Source of the DNA: Variovorax sp. Root411
Lineage (GTDB): Bacteria > Pseudomonadota > Gammaproteobacteria > Burkholderiales > Burkholderiaceae_C
Reading direction: 5' to 3'
NCBI RefSeq assembly: GCF_001425205.1
Contig: NZ_LMDW01000017.1
Coordinates: forward strand, 42,244 to 106,243
Length of the DNA: 64,000 nucleotides
Position numbers and translations under genes: made by a program. Shown here piece after piece: positions 44,740 to 52,792 of the stretch; position 1 is the stretch's first letter; every line of letters starts with the position of its first letter. Below the pieces are notes generated by a model. That model saw nothing but the letters and a program-made list of their open reading frames with translations, searched no databases and was not told the origin of the DNA.

Positions 44740-45546
44740 TCAGTCCAGCATTGCCCAACGCGTGAGCAGTTCGTTGGCGCGCTGGCCGGCCTGCGCTCCG
44801 AGTCGCAGTGCGGTCTCGTTGGCGGCCGAGACCACGCCGTCGTGGAAGATCGAACCGGCCTCGCCGATGCGTGCGGACGATGCGGCCACGGTGATGGCCG
44901 CGATGCCGCGCATGTCGAGTGCCGGCAGGCGCGTAAATCCCGCGCCTTCGGCACCGCCGCCTGCGTCGTTGAAGACGCCGGCGAAACCATCGACCTGCAG
45001 CGCCATGGCCGGATTGCCGCCGACCAGGGCGCCGTGCGAGCCCGTGACCACGATCTGGCCCACGTCCTGCGGGCGCACGAGCGCGGCCGAATCGAGCAGC
45101 ATGATGCGGCGCTTGCCGTCAGGCACCACGACCTCGGTGCGCGACTCGCCGAGCGTGGGCGGCTGTGCGACAACACAGGGCGCGTCGCGAAGCAGTTCGG
45201 CCGCGTGTGCGCAGGCCATGCCGGGCAAGACGCCGGCCGCGCGCGCGATGGCATTGGCATGGCTGATGTGGCCGCGCGCCATCATGTCGGCCGCGTCGCC
45301 GATACGGCAGGACGCATGGGACACGGTCGCGGCGGCGATGCCCAGCGCCTCGAGGTAAGGAAGCGAGCCGATGCCCGCCTCGTCCTTCCCCACGCCCGCG
45401 TCGTTGAGGACCACGGCGCGCACACGCGCCTTCGCCGCCGCATAGCCCGGGTAGCGACCGCCATGCGAACCAGAGACAATCACCGCGCCTTCGGCCTGCG
45501 CGTTGAGTTTCGTGGTGGTGGGCTCGAGAAGGATAGGGACGGGCAT
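44740..45546 (-). CDS. Uncharacterised protein made of two homologous halves
   Basis: 268 residues with a clear internal duplication: SGSHGG at 25-30 and TGSHGA at 168-173; NDAG at 48-51 and 193-196; GIAA near 69 and 214; RIG at 81-83 and 226-228; SHAN and SAAN at 95 and 240. The offset is constant at 143-145 residues. I do not recognise the family or a known catalytic motif; the repeated GSHG, NDAG and RIG positions would be active-site candidates. Its ATG shares one base with the upstream dehydrogenase stop (TGATG), so the two are coupled. Confidence 0.8.
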   Translation of the reverse strand: MPVPILLEPTTTKLNAQAEGAVIVSGSHGGRYPGYAAAKARVRAVVLNDAGVGKDEAGIGSLPYLEALGIAAATVSHASCRIGDAADMMARGHISHANAIARAAGVLPGMACAHAAELLRDAPCVVAQPPTLGESRTEVVVPDGKRRIMLLDSAALVRPQDVGQIVVTGSHGALVGGNPAMALQVDGFAGVFNDAGGGAEGAGFTRLPALDMRGIAAITVAASSARIGEAGSIFHDGVVSAANETALRLGAQAGQRANELLTRWAMLD

Positions 45547-46499
45547 CAGGAAACTTTCGCATGCGCGGCAGCAACGGCGGCGACGTCGACAGCGCCCATC
45601 CGTTCGTACACACGCAGCACGTTGGTGTCGCTCTGCCGCGCGAAGCCGGCGCCCGCGGCCATGGTAAAGACCTGGTGTGCGGCGGAAGCGAGCGGTACGG
45701 GGAACTGCAACGACCGGGCGGCGTCGAGGGCGATACCCAGGTCCTTGAGGAAGATGTTCACGGTCGATTGAGGCTCATGATCGCCGCCCGCCATGCGAGG
45801 CGCGCGCTTCTGGAACTGCACCGAATTGCCCGCGCTGGCGGTGATGACCTCGATCAACATCGCCGGATCGACATCGGCGCGTGCGCCCAGCGCGAGCGCC
45901 TCGGCCGTGAGCGCGATGTGGGAGGCCACGAGCAACTGGTTCACCAGCTTCACGGTGGAGCCTGCACCCACTGGGCCGACCGGGAACACGCGCGTCGCGC
46001 AGGCAGCGAAGACAGGCGCGAGCGTGTCGATCGCGCGAGCGCTGCCGCCGGCCATCACCGTGAGCGAGCCGCCCTGCGCGCCCGTGACGCCGCCGCTCAC
46101 CGGGCCATCGACCAGATCCAGATCCAGATCCAGGCCCTGCGCTGCGAGCTCGTTGCCGATGGCGCGCGCGTCGTCGGGCGCCACGGTGCAGGCGAGCCAC
46201 ACCACTGCGCCCCTGCGCAGCGCCGATGCCGCGCCCTGCGCGCCGAAAAGCACCTCGCGCGCCTGCCGCGCGTCGTGCACCATCACGACCAATGCGGCTG
46301 CGTCAGCTGCGGCATCCGCCGGGCTTTCGGCCGCCATGCCGCCCGCAGCGACCAGGCGATCGCGCGCGGCGGGCGCGATGTCGAAGCCCCGCACACGGTG
46401 GCCGGCCTCTGCCAGTCTGGCCGCCATGGCCCCGCCCATGGCACCGAGGCCGACGCAGGCGATGAGGAGTGAAGTGGAAGGTTCGCCGGAAGTAGCCAT
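45546..46499 (-). CDS. NAD(P)-dependent beta-hydroxyacid dehydrogenase
   Basis: 317 residues, 3-hydroxyisobutyrate/tartronate-semialdehyde reductase family (LtnD-like). Cofactor motif GLGAMGGAMAARLAEAG near 17-33, substrate motif DGPVSGGVTGAQGG and the catalytic Lys in GSTVKLVNQLL. It would oxidise the hydroxyl of the sugar acid before phosphorylation. It is first in the minus-strand operon. Confidence 0.9.
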   Translation of the reverse strand: MATSGEPSTSLLIACVGLGAMGGAMAARLAEAGHRVRGFDIAPAARDRLVAAGGMAAESPADAAADAAALVVMVHDARQAREVLFGAQGAASALRRGAVVWLACTVAPDDARAIGNELAAQGLDLDLDLVDGPVSGGVTGAQGGSLTVMAGGSARAIDTLAPVFAACATRVFPVGPVGAGSTVKLVNQLLVASHIALTAEALALGARADVDPAMLIEVITASAGNSVQFQKRAPRMAGGDHEPQSTVNIFLKDLGIALDAARSLQFPVPLASAAHQVFTMAAGAGFARQSDTNVLRVYERMGAVDVAAVAAAHAKVS

Positions 46500-46855
46500 C
46501 GGATGGATTTCGGAAGCAGAAAGGGTTGTCAGAGCGGTGTGAGCCTACGCGCCTCACGGCACGGCTGGCAAACGACCTTTGCGCCGGGATTTGTGAGTTT
46601 TATTCCGACGGTTCACCCCGACATGACCTGGCACCACAGCGACGCCGGACCACAAAGCCCGCACGCGGCGCGGTCCGCGAGGTGTGAGCCATTTTCAAGA
46701 GTGCCTGCCAAGAAGTCGTTTGTCCGGGCCCCGTGGCTGCTGCACGATCCAGACTGGAAACGTCGGCAGACAGTCGAAACGTCGGCAGACAGTCGGCAGG
46801 CGCATGCGCACATCTTCGCCTGCTGCGCCCTTTTTATAAGCATCGGAGACACACT
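46500..46855. other. Divergent promoter region with 19-base tandem repeat
   Basis: No gene is visible in this 356-base gap between the dehydrogenase operon (minus) and a Bug receptor (plus). It should carry promoters for both. Two exact tandem copies of GAAACGTCGGCAGACAGTC lie at 46757-46775 and 46776-46794, about 60 bases before the receptor start. Confidence 0.5.
46757..46794. repeat. 19-base perfect tandem duplication
   Basis: The unit GAAACGTCGGCAGACAGTC occurs twice head to tail and is followed by a partial third GGCAG. It lies upstream of the Bug receptor. It could be a duplicated regulator site or a slippage product. Confidence 0.85.
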
Positions 46856-47842
46856 TTGAGCCCTAAGCCTCTCTTCACCCTCGCCGCGATCGCGGTCGCC
46901 GCGGCCCTCCTGGCGCCGGCGGCAGCAAACGCCCAGTCCTCGACCTGGCCGGCACGCCCGGTTACCGTCGTGGTGCCATTTCCGCCCGGCGGCGTGACCG
47001 ACATCACGGCGCGCGTAATCGCGCACCAGCTTGAGAAGAAATTTGGCGTGGCCTTCGTCATTGACAACCGTGGCGGCGCGGGGGGCAACATCGGCGCCGC
47101 CGCGGTGGCGCGCGCCCCAGCGGACGGGTACACGGTGCTCTACGCCACGCAGGGCGTGCTCACGGCCAACCCCTTTCTCTACAAGAAACCGGGCTTCGAC
47201 GTGAAGGCGGATTTCGTACCAGTTGGCCTGACCTACGAAAACGCGCACGTCCTCACCGTCAATCCCGAAGTGCCGGCCAAGACGGCGCCCGAGTTGGTGG
47301 GGTTGGCCAAATCCAAACCCGGCAAGCTCAACTACGGGTCCTCTGGCGTGGGCGGCGGCAGCCATCTTTTCATGGCCTATTTTCAGTACGTGACAGGAAC
47401 GGAAATGCTGCACGTGCCCTACAAGGGCGGTGGCGCGGCCATGACCGACTTGATGGCGGGCCGCGTCGATGCGATGCTCGATTCCATTCCGTCGGCCGCC
47501 GGCCAGATCAAGGCCGGCTCGCTGCGTGCCTTGGGAGTGTCGGGGAGCAAGCGCGATCCGCAATTGCCCGATGTGCCGACATTGGCCGAGGCCGGCATCA
47601 AGGGCTTCGAGGCCGTGTCCTGGGGCGCGATCATGGTGCCGGCCAAGACGCCTCCGGACATCTTGGTGAAGTTTTCGCAGGGCCTGAAGGAAGTCATGGC
47701 CAGCGCCGAGACGCAGAAGATGCTAGCCGATAAGGGCGCTACCGGCGTGCCGAGCACGGCGGCGCAGGCGCAGGCGAGGATCGATTCGGAAACCGCGCGC
47801 TGGTCGGCGGTGATCAAGTCGGCGAACATCACCGCGGATTGA
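46856..47842 (+). CDS. Bug family tripartite tricarboxylate transporter receptor
   Basis: 328 residues using TTG 46856 as start (CGGAGA 7 bases ahead; no ATG fits). Signal peptide KPLFTLAAIAVAAALLAPAA with a cut after ANA. The Bug domain reads WPARPVTVVVPFPPGGVTD and HVPYKGGGAAMTDLMAG. It binds an organic acid in the periplasm. No TctA/TctB genes are in the window, as common for orphan Bug proteins. The flanking modules suggest a sugar-acid ligand. Confidence 0.88.
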   Translation: MSPKPLFTLAAIAVAAALLAPAAANAQSSTWPARPVTVVVPFPPGGVTDITARVIAHQLEKKFGVAFVIDNRGGAGGNIGAAAVARAPADGYTVLYATQGVLTANPFLYKKPGFDVKADFVPVGLTYENAHVLTVNPEVPAKTAPELVGLAKSKPGKLNYGSSGVGGGSHLFMAYFQYVTGTEMLHVPYKGGGAAMTDLMAGRVDAMLDSIPSAAGQIKAGSLRALGVSGSKRDPQLPDVPTLAEAGIKGFEAVSWGAIMVPAKTPPDILVKFSQGLKEVMASAETQKMLADKGATGVPSTAAQAQARIDSETARWSAVIKSANITAD

Positions 47843-47902
47843 ACCGACGAGGTGGCCCCAAGGCCGCCTCCTCGGAACGTGGCGGGCATTGCCCGCTACA
47901 TC

Positions 47903-48895
47903 TCATTGGGGCTGCAACCCGATCTTCTTCGCGACGCCACCCCACAGTTGCGTATCGCGCACGATCATCGCGGCGTAGTCGGCGCTTTCGATACCACCTG
48001 GCTGGGCGCCGAGTTCGTCAATGCGCCGACGCACGTCGGGCTCGGCGAGCGCGGCCTGGATGGCCTTGCGCAGCTTGGCGACGATTTCGGGCGAGGTGCC
48101 CTGCGGCGCCGACATACCGAACCAGCTGGTCACCTTGTAGTCGGGCATGCCACTTTGCGCGAAGGTGGGGACATCGGGCAAGAGCGGCAGTCGCTGCGTG
48201 CTCGAGATCGCAAGTGCCCGTACCTTGCCGCCGGCAATTTGTCCCACTGCCGTGGCGGGCACCTCCATCAGCATGTCGATCTGGCCGGAGACTAGTGCGG
48301 CCATCGCGTCGCCACCGCCCTTGTAGGGCACGTGTGTCATGCTCACTTTGGCTTGGCTATTCATGAGTTCGGCAGCGAGGTGGATAGAGCTTCCGCTGCC
48401 CCCTGATCCAAAATTAAGTTTGCCTGGATTCGCGCGCGCATAGTCGAGCAGGTCCGCCAGGGTCTTGAAGCGCGAGTTGGCCGGTACCAGCGCCAACATG
48501 GGCGTGGTCATGAGCGTGGTGATAGGCACCAAGCCCTTGGCATGGTCCCAAGGCAGCTGCGTAAAAAGGCTCGGCAGCATGGCATACGTGGTGTCGTTGG
48601 CCAGCAGCGTGTAGCCATCGGGTTCCGAACGCACAACCATGTTGGTACCGATGGTGCCCGTGGCACCGGCGCGGTTGTCCACCACGAAGGATTGGCCGAG
48701 GATGCCGTTGAGCTTGTTGCTGACCAACCGTGCAGCCACGTCGGTTGCACCACCCGGCGAATAGGGCACCACCACGCGCACGGGACGCGTCGGATAGTCG
48801 GCGCTGTGTGCAGCCAGTGGCACGCACAGTGCCGCGGTGATGGCGGCGATGCGGGTGGCCGCGCGACGGCGGGAAAACGAGGAAGGCTGGCTCAT
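47903..48895 (-). CDS. Bug family tripartite tricarboxylate transporter receptor
   Basis: 330 residues from Met 48895 (AAGGAG ahead). An Arg-rich signal peptide with a SRRR motif (Tat-like or Sec) ends at AHSA. YPTRPVRVVVPYSPGGATD and HVPYKGGGDAMAALVSG define the Bug fold. It converges with the previous receptor and is divergent from the SMP-30 lactonase. Confidence 0.9.
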   Translation of the reverse strand: MSQPSSFSRRRAATRIAAITAALCVPLAAHSADYPTRPVRVVVPYSPGGATDVAARLVSNKLNGILGQSFVVDNRAGATGTIGTNMVVRSEPDGYTLLANDTTYAMLPSLFTQLPWDHAKGLVPITTLMTTPMLALVPANSRFKTLADLLDYARANPGKLNFGSGGSGSSIHLAAELMNSQAKVSMTHVPYKGGGDAMAALVSGQIDMLMEVPATAVGQIAGGKVRALAISSTQRLPLLPDVPTFAQSGMPDYKVTSWFGMSAPQGTSPEIVAKLRKAIQAALAEPDVRRRIDELGAQPGGIESADYAAMIVRDTQLWGGVAKKIGLQPQ

Positions 48896-49096
48896 GCGGT
48901 TGATCTCCTTTGTTTGTAAGGGCTCGACAAGCGATGCGGGCCACGTCCGGCACCGGCCCATGAGAAGGCCAGGCCGGGGTCATGGTCGAGCGCAAGGATG
49001 GCGGCGCACCGCGCAAAGAACAAAGGAGTTCTTTGCGCTCAGGTGTGCGGCCGGCTCACAGCGTATGAGCCGTGCAGGCCGCTATGCTCCCTTTGT

Positions 49097-50020
49097 ATGT
49101 TCCTGCCCGACACACAGCCAATCATCCGCCAGGCCGACGTCTTCACGCGTCTCCCCGACCGCTTTCGCCGCGACCGGCCTAGCACCTGGTCCGAGGCCAA
49201 CCGCCACGGCGTGCCGGCCCACTCCTTTCTGGAGGGACCGGTGTTCGACGCGCAGGGAATGCTCTATGTAACCGACATCCCGTGGGGCCGCATCTTTCGC
49301 GTCGACCCTCGCGGCGAGTGGGAGCTGGTCGTGGAATACGACGGTGAACCCAACGGCATGAAGTTCCAGGACGAGACCACCCTCGTCATCGCCGACTACA
49401 AGAACGGGCTGATGGCGCTGGATGTCCGAAGCCGCGAGGTGAGCCCCTTCCTCGAACGGCGCAACACCGAGCGCTTTCTCGGCGTGAACGATCTCGTTTT
49501 CGACAGCCGCGGCAACCTCTACTTCACAGACCAAGGGCAGACGGGCCTGCACGATCCAACGGGTCGCGTATTCCGCCTTGGCACCGATGGCCGGCTCGAC
49601 CTGCTGCTGCGCAACGTGCCCAGCCCCAATGGTCTCGTGCTCTCCCCCGACGAGCAGGTGCTTTATGTCGCGGCCACGCGCGGCAACTGCGTGTGGCGCG
49701 CACCGCTCATGCGCGACGGCTCGGCGTCGAAGGTGGGGCTCTTCTTCACGTCGAACGGACCTTCGGGGCCGGACGGTTTGGCAATGAGCGAGCAAGGCGA
49801 GTTGCTTGTGGCAAATCCGGGCTTGGGACTGGTCTGGGTTCTGGACCGTCTGGCCCAGCCGATCGAAGTTCTTCGCAGTCCCGTCGGCAGCACACTCACG
49901 AACATTGCGTTCGGCGGCCCCGCGCGCCGCACGCTCTATTGCACCGAGTCGGACACGGGCAGCATCCTGCGGGTCGAGACGGGCGTGACCGGTGCAGTGC
50001 TGCATCCGGGACGACGCTAA
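49097..50020 (+). CDS. SMP-30/gluconolactonase family protein
   Basis: 307 residues from ATG 49097. Six-bladed propeller with the metal ligands in LEGPVFDAQGMLYVTD (Glu), GVNDLVFDSRGNLYFTDQG (Asn) and SGPDGLAMS (Asp). It hydrolyses sugar lactones to aldonic acids in a metal-dependent way. The divergent Bug receptor and nearby sugar-acid module suggest it feeds the same pathway. Confidence 0.9.
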   Translation: MFLPDTQPIIRQADVFTRLPDRFRRDRPSTWSEANRHGVPAHSFLEGPVFDAQGMLYVTDIPWGRIFRVDPRGEWELVVEYDGEPNGMKFQDETTLVIADYKNGLMALDVRSREVSPFLERRNTERFLGVNDLVFDSRGNLYFTDQGQTGLHDPTGRVFRLGTDGRLDLLLRNVPSPNGLVLSPDEQVLYVAATRGNCVWRAPLMRDGSASKVGLFFTSNGPSGPDGLAMSEQGELLVANPGLGLVWVLDRLAQPIEVLRSPVGSTLTNIAFGGPARRTLYCTESDTGSILRVETGVTGAVLHPGRR

Positions 50021-50095
50021 CGGACTTCGCGACCGCGCGCTGCCTGCAGATCGCGCGGCATCGGCATGGCTTTAGTCAGTCCGGCATGAATTAAC

Positions 50096-50629
50096 CTAAT
50101 CAGGCGGCATACCGGACCGGTTCGTGTCTGCTGAAATGCGCATCAAGCACTCCCCGATGAGCGCATGCAATGCGCTGACATTTCGGCTCCCGATCAATTG
50201 GTGCACTTTGGCTTGGGCCTCGCTCCAGTAAGGCGTGCCCTCGGCACACTTGCCGCGGCCCGCAGCGGTGATACGCACGCTCCGAGTGCGCCCGTCAGTA
50301 CCCGGTCCAAGATCCACCCAACCTGTCGAGATGAGGGGCTTGAGAGTGCGTGTCAGCGTTGATGGAGAGAGCGACATCGTCTCGGCCAGATCGCAGGGGC
50401 GCACCGGCCCGTGTGCCAGGACTTCCATCAACAGCCGGTACTGCGTGATTCTGAGACCGACCTTGCTGAGTTCCGCGTCATAGTGCTGCCTGATCCGGCG
50501 GGCGAACTGATGCGCCTTGGTATCGGTACAGGCTGACCGCTGAAGGCCCGCGGCAGCGATCGCGTGCGTCTGCGGCGCAGAGAGCGTTTGCATTGGCGCA
50601 CGTGCGGGAGTGGCGCGCCTGGACAACAT
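50096..50629 (-). CDS. MarR family transcriptional regulator
   Basis: 177 residues (a second Met at 50593 gives 165). The winged helix reads LRITQYRLLMEVLAHGPVRP, DLAETMSLSPSTLTRTLKPL, and a wing with GPGTDGRTRSVRIT. There is no clear ribosome site at either Met. It is downstream of the TetR gene on the same strand. Confidence 0.8.
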   Translation of the reverse strand: MLSRRATPARAPMQTLSAPQTHAIAAAGLQRSACTDTKAHQFARRIRQHYDAELSKVGLRITQYRLLMEVLAHGPVRPCDLAETMSLSPSTLTRTLKPLISTGWVDLGPGTDGRTRSVRITAAGRGKCAEGTPYWSEAQAKVHQLIGSRNVSALHALIGECLMRISADTNRSGMPPD

Positions 50630-50641
50630 CGGGTTCGGCTG

Positions 50642-51232
50642 TCAGGACGCCTTGGACGGCTTTGCGGGAGCCTCATCCAGCGCATGCGTCTGGTCGATGA
50701 AGCGGCGGCTGGAAGCCAGGATTTCCTTGCGGGTGCGCTCCGACTCGACCGCACGGGACAGAACCAGTGCGCCGACGCACTGGGCAATCAGCGCCCATGC
50801 CGCATCCGGGTCGCCGATGCGCGAACTCCAGCTCTTCTGCAGGCGCTTGAGGCCGTCCTCGACGGCCGCACGCACTTCGGGTCCGGCCCGGGCGATCTCG
50901 GGCCCGAGGGCCGGCAGGACGCAGCCGGTTTCGGGATGCAGCGCGTGGTACGAACTCAGGTAACTGCGCAACCGCTTGGCGACGTGGTCGGGCGGCGAAT
51001 CGCGGTCCCCGGCCAGCATGTCGGTGCTGTTTGAGATCTCGTGCTCGAGGAGTTCGGCGAACAGCGCCTCCTTGGACGGGAAATGGCCATAGAACGCCCC
51101 CCCGCTCAAGCCGATGCTCGCCATCAGTTCATCGACGCCGGTTGTACCGAAGCCGCCCTTCTTCGCGATGGCACGGGCATTCGCGAGCAGTTTCTTGCGG
51201 GTTTCCTCTTTGTGGTTTGCCGGATAGCGCAT
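50642..51232 (-). CDS. TetR family transcriptional regulator
   Basis: 196 residues from Met 51232 (GAGGCTCATTC ahead). HTH at about 8-50: ETRKKLLANARAIAKKGGFG then MASIGLSGGAFYGHFPSKEA. The C-terminal part has the TetR_C layout with CVLPALGPEIAR. It is divergent from the thiolase operon and the gap carries two copies of a motif that reappears at 56690-56786. Confidence 0.92.
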   Translation of the reverse strand: MRYPANHKEETRKKLLANARAIAKKGGFGTTGVDELMASIGLSGGAFYGHFPSKEALFAELLEHEISNSTDMLAGDRDSPPDHVAKRLRSYLSSYHALHPETGCVLPALGPEIARAGPEVRAAVEDGLKRLQKSWSSRIGDPDAAWALIAQCVGALVLSRAVESERTRKEILASSRRFIDQTHALDEAPAKPSKAS

Positions 51233-51274
51233 GAATGAGCCTCTACAGATCGTGGAGTAACCATCATAACATGC

Positions 51275-51417
51275 CGATCGTTTGTTAAACGTTCGTAGCT
51301 CCATCACTTCATCGATCTTCCGGGCGAGGGTTTCTCCCTGCTGCAAACCCACTCCAGCGTGTTGACGCTGCAGTGATTGCAAATCTATAGTTCACCACCG
51401 TTTACCAAACGATCGTT
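51275..51417. promoter_or_regulatory. Two TetR operator sites between regulator and thiolase operon
   Basis: CGATCGTTTGTTAAACGTTCG at 51275-51295 (quoted as two arms CGATCGTTT and AAACGTTCG) and CGTTTACCAAACGATCGTT at 51399-51417 share CGTTT-N3-AAACG with an appended TCG. They flank the gap between the TetR gene and the operon at 51442. Confidence 0.7.
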
Positions 51418-51441
51418 ATTCAAATCCAAGCGGATGATCCG

Positions 51442-51588
51442 ATGACTCAATTGACCCAGCTGATCGTGCAAGGCATCTCCAGCGGTGCCATCTACGGACT
51501 CGTCGCGCTCGGCCTCGTTCTGCGCCTGAACCGCAGCGTCGTGGCCAGCCGCTACGCCAACTTTTTCACCGAACCCCTTGGAGTCTGA
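51442..51588 (+). pseudogene. LivH N-terminal remnant
   Basis: 48 codons from ATG 51442: MTQLTQLIVQGISSGAIYGL then VALGLVL is the classic start of branched-chain amino-acid ABC permease LivH, but after LVL the sequence turns into RLNRSVVASRYANFFTEPLGV and stops. The permease is deleted and only its first membrane segment is left, still in front of the thiolase gene and behind the TetR operator. Confidence 0.7.
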
Positions 51589-51591
51589 TTC

Positions 51592-52776
51592 ATGAGAGAA
51601 GCCGTCATTGTTTCCACCGCGCGCACCGGCATCGGCCGCGCGTTCCGCGGCGCATTGAACAACATCAAGTCGCCCACGCTGATGGGCCACGCGATCCAGC
51701 ATGCCGTGCAGCGCGCGGGCATCAACCCCGGGGAAGTGGAGGACGTGGTCATCGGCAGCGCAATGGCCGCCGGCACCGCGGGCATGAACATCGGACGCCT
51801 CGCAGCGCTCGCGGCGGGACTGCCGCAGTCGGTGCCGGGACAGACGATGGACCGGCAATGCGCCTCGGGGCTGATGGCCATCGCGACGGCGGCCAAGCAG
51901 ATCATCGTCGACGGCATGGACGTGACCGTGGGCGGGGGCCAGGAGAACATCTCCGCCGTGCAGAATCCGTTCGTCAAGTGGGTGGGCGAAGAGGCCGACC
52001 CGCTGCTCGTTGCGCGCGTGCAGCACGCCTACATCCCGATGCTGAACACGGCCGAGATCGTGGCGAAGAAGTACGGCATCTCACGCCAGGCGCAGGACGA
52101 ATATTCCGCGGAGGCCCAACGCCGCACCGCGCTGGCGCAGGAGCGCCACCTGTTCGACGACGAGATCGTGCCGATCACCGCGCGCATGGCCGTGGCCGAC
52201 AAGGAAACAGGCGCAGTCAGCTTGCGCGACGTGACCCTGGACCGCGACGAAGGCAACCGCCCCGATACGACGCTCGAAGGCCTCTCCAAGCTCAAGCCGG
52301 TCATCGAAGGCGGTGTCATCACGGCCGGCAACTCGAGCCAGCTGTCGGATGGCGCATCGGCCTGCGTGCTGGTGGAGCGCGCGGTGGCCGAGCGCCGCGG
52401 GCTCAAGCCGCTGGGCATCTACCGCGGCATCGCGGTCGCCGGCCTCGCGCCCGAGGAAATGGGCATCGGCCCCGTTCTGGCGGTGCCCAAGCTGCTGAAG
52501 ACCCATGGGCTCAAGGTGAGCGACATCGGGCTGTGGGAACTGAACGAGGCCTTTGCCTGCCAGGTGCTGTACTCGCGCGACCGGCTGGGCATTGATCCGG
52601 AAAAGCTGAACGTCAACGGCGGCGGCATCACGATCGGCCACCCCTACGGCATGACCGGCTCGCGGCTGGTGGGGCATGCGCTGATCGAAGGCAAGCGGCG
52701 CGGCGCGCGCTTCGTCGTGGTGACGATGTGCGTCGGCGGCGGCATGGGCGCCGCGGGCCTGTTCGAAGTGGCTTGA
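51592..52776 (+). CDS. Acetyl-CoA acyltransferase (thiolase)
   Basis: 394 residues. Nucleophile Cys90 (MDRQCASG), His350 (IGHPYGMTGS) and Cys380 (VTMCVGGGMG) form the full thiolase catalytic set. It cleaves 3-ketoacyl-CoA or condenses acetyl-CoA. GGAG precedes the ATG. It is first intact gene in the TetR-controlled operon; acyl-CoA dehydrogenase follows 16 bases later. Confidence 0.93.
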   Translation: MREAVIVSTARTGIGRAFRGALNNIKSPTLMGHAIQHAVQRAGINPGEVEDVVIGSAMAAGTAGMNIGRLAALAAGLPQSVPGQTMDRQCASGLMAIATAAKQIIVDGMDVTVGGGQENISAVQNPFVKWVGEEADPLLVARVQHAYIPMLNTAEIVAKKYGISRQAQDEYSAEAQRRTALAQERHLFDDEIVPITARMAVADKETGAVSLRDVTLDRDEGNRPDTTLEGLSKLKPVIEGGVITAGNSSQLSDGASACVLVERAVAERRGLKPLGIYRGIAVAGLAPEEMGIGPVLAVPKLLKTHGLKVSDIGLWELNEAFACQVLYSRDRLGIDPEKLNVNGGGITIGHPYGMTGSRLVGHALIEGKRRGARFVVVTMCVGGGMGAAGLFEVA

Positions 52777-52792
52777 GTCAAGGAACATCACC

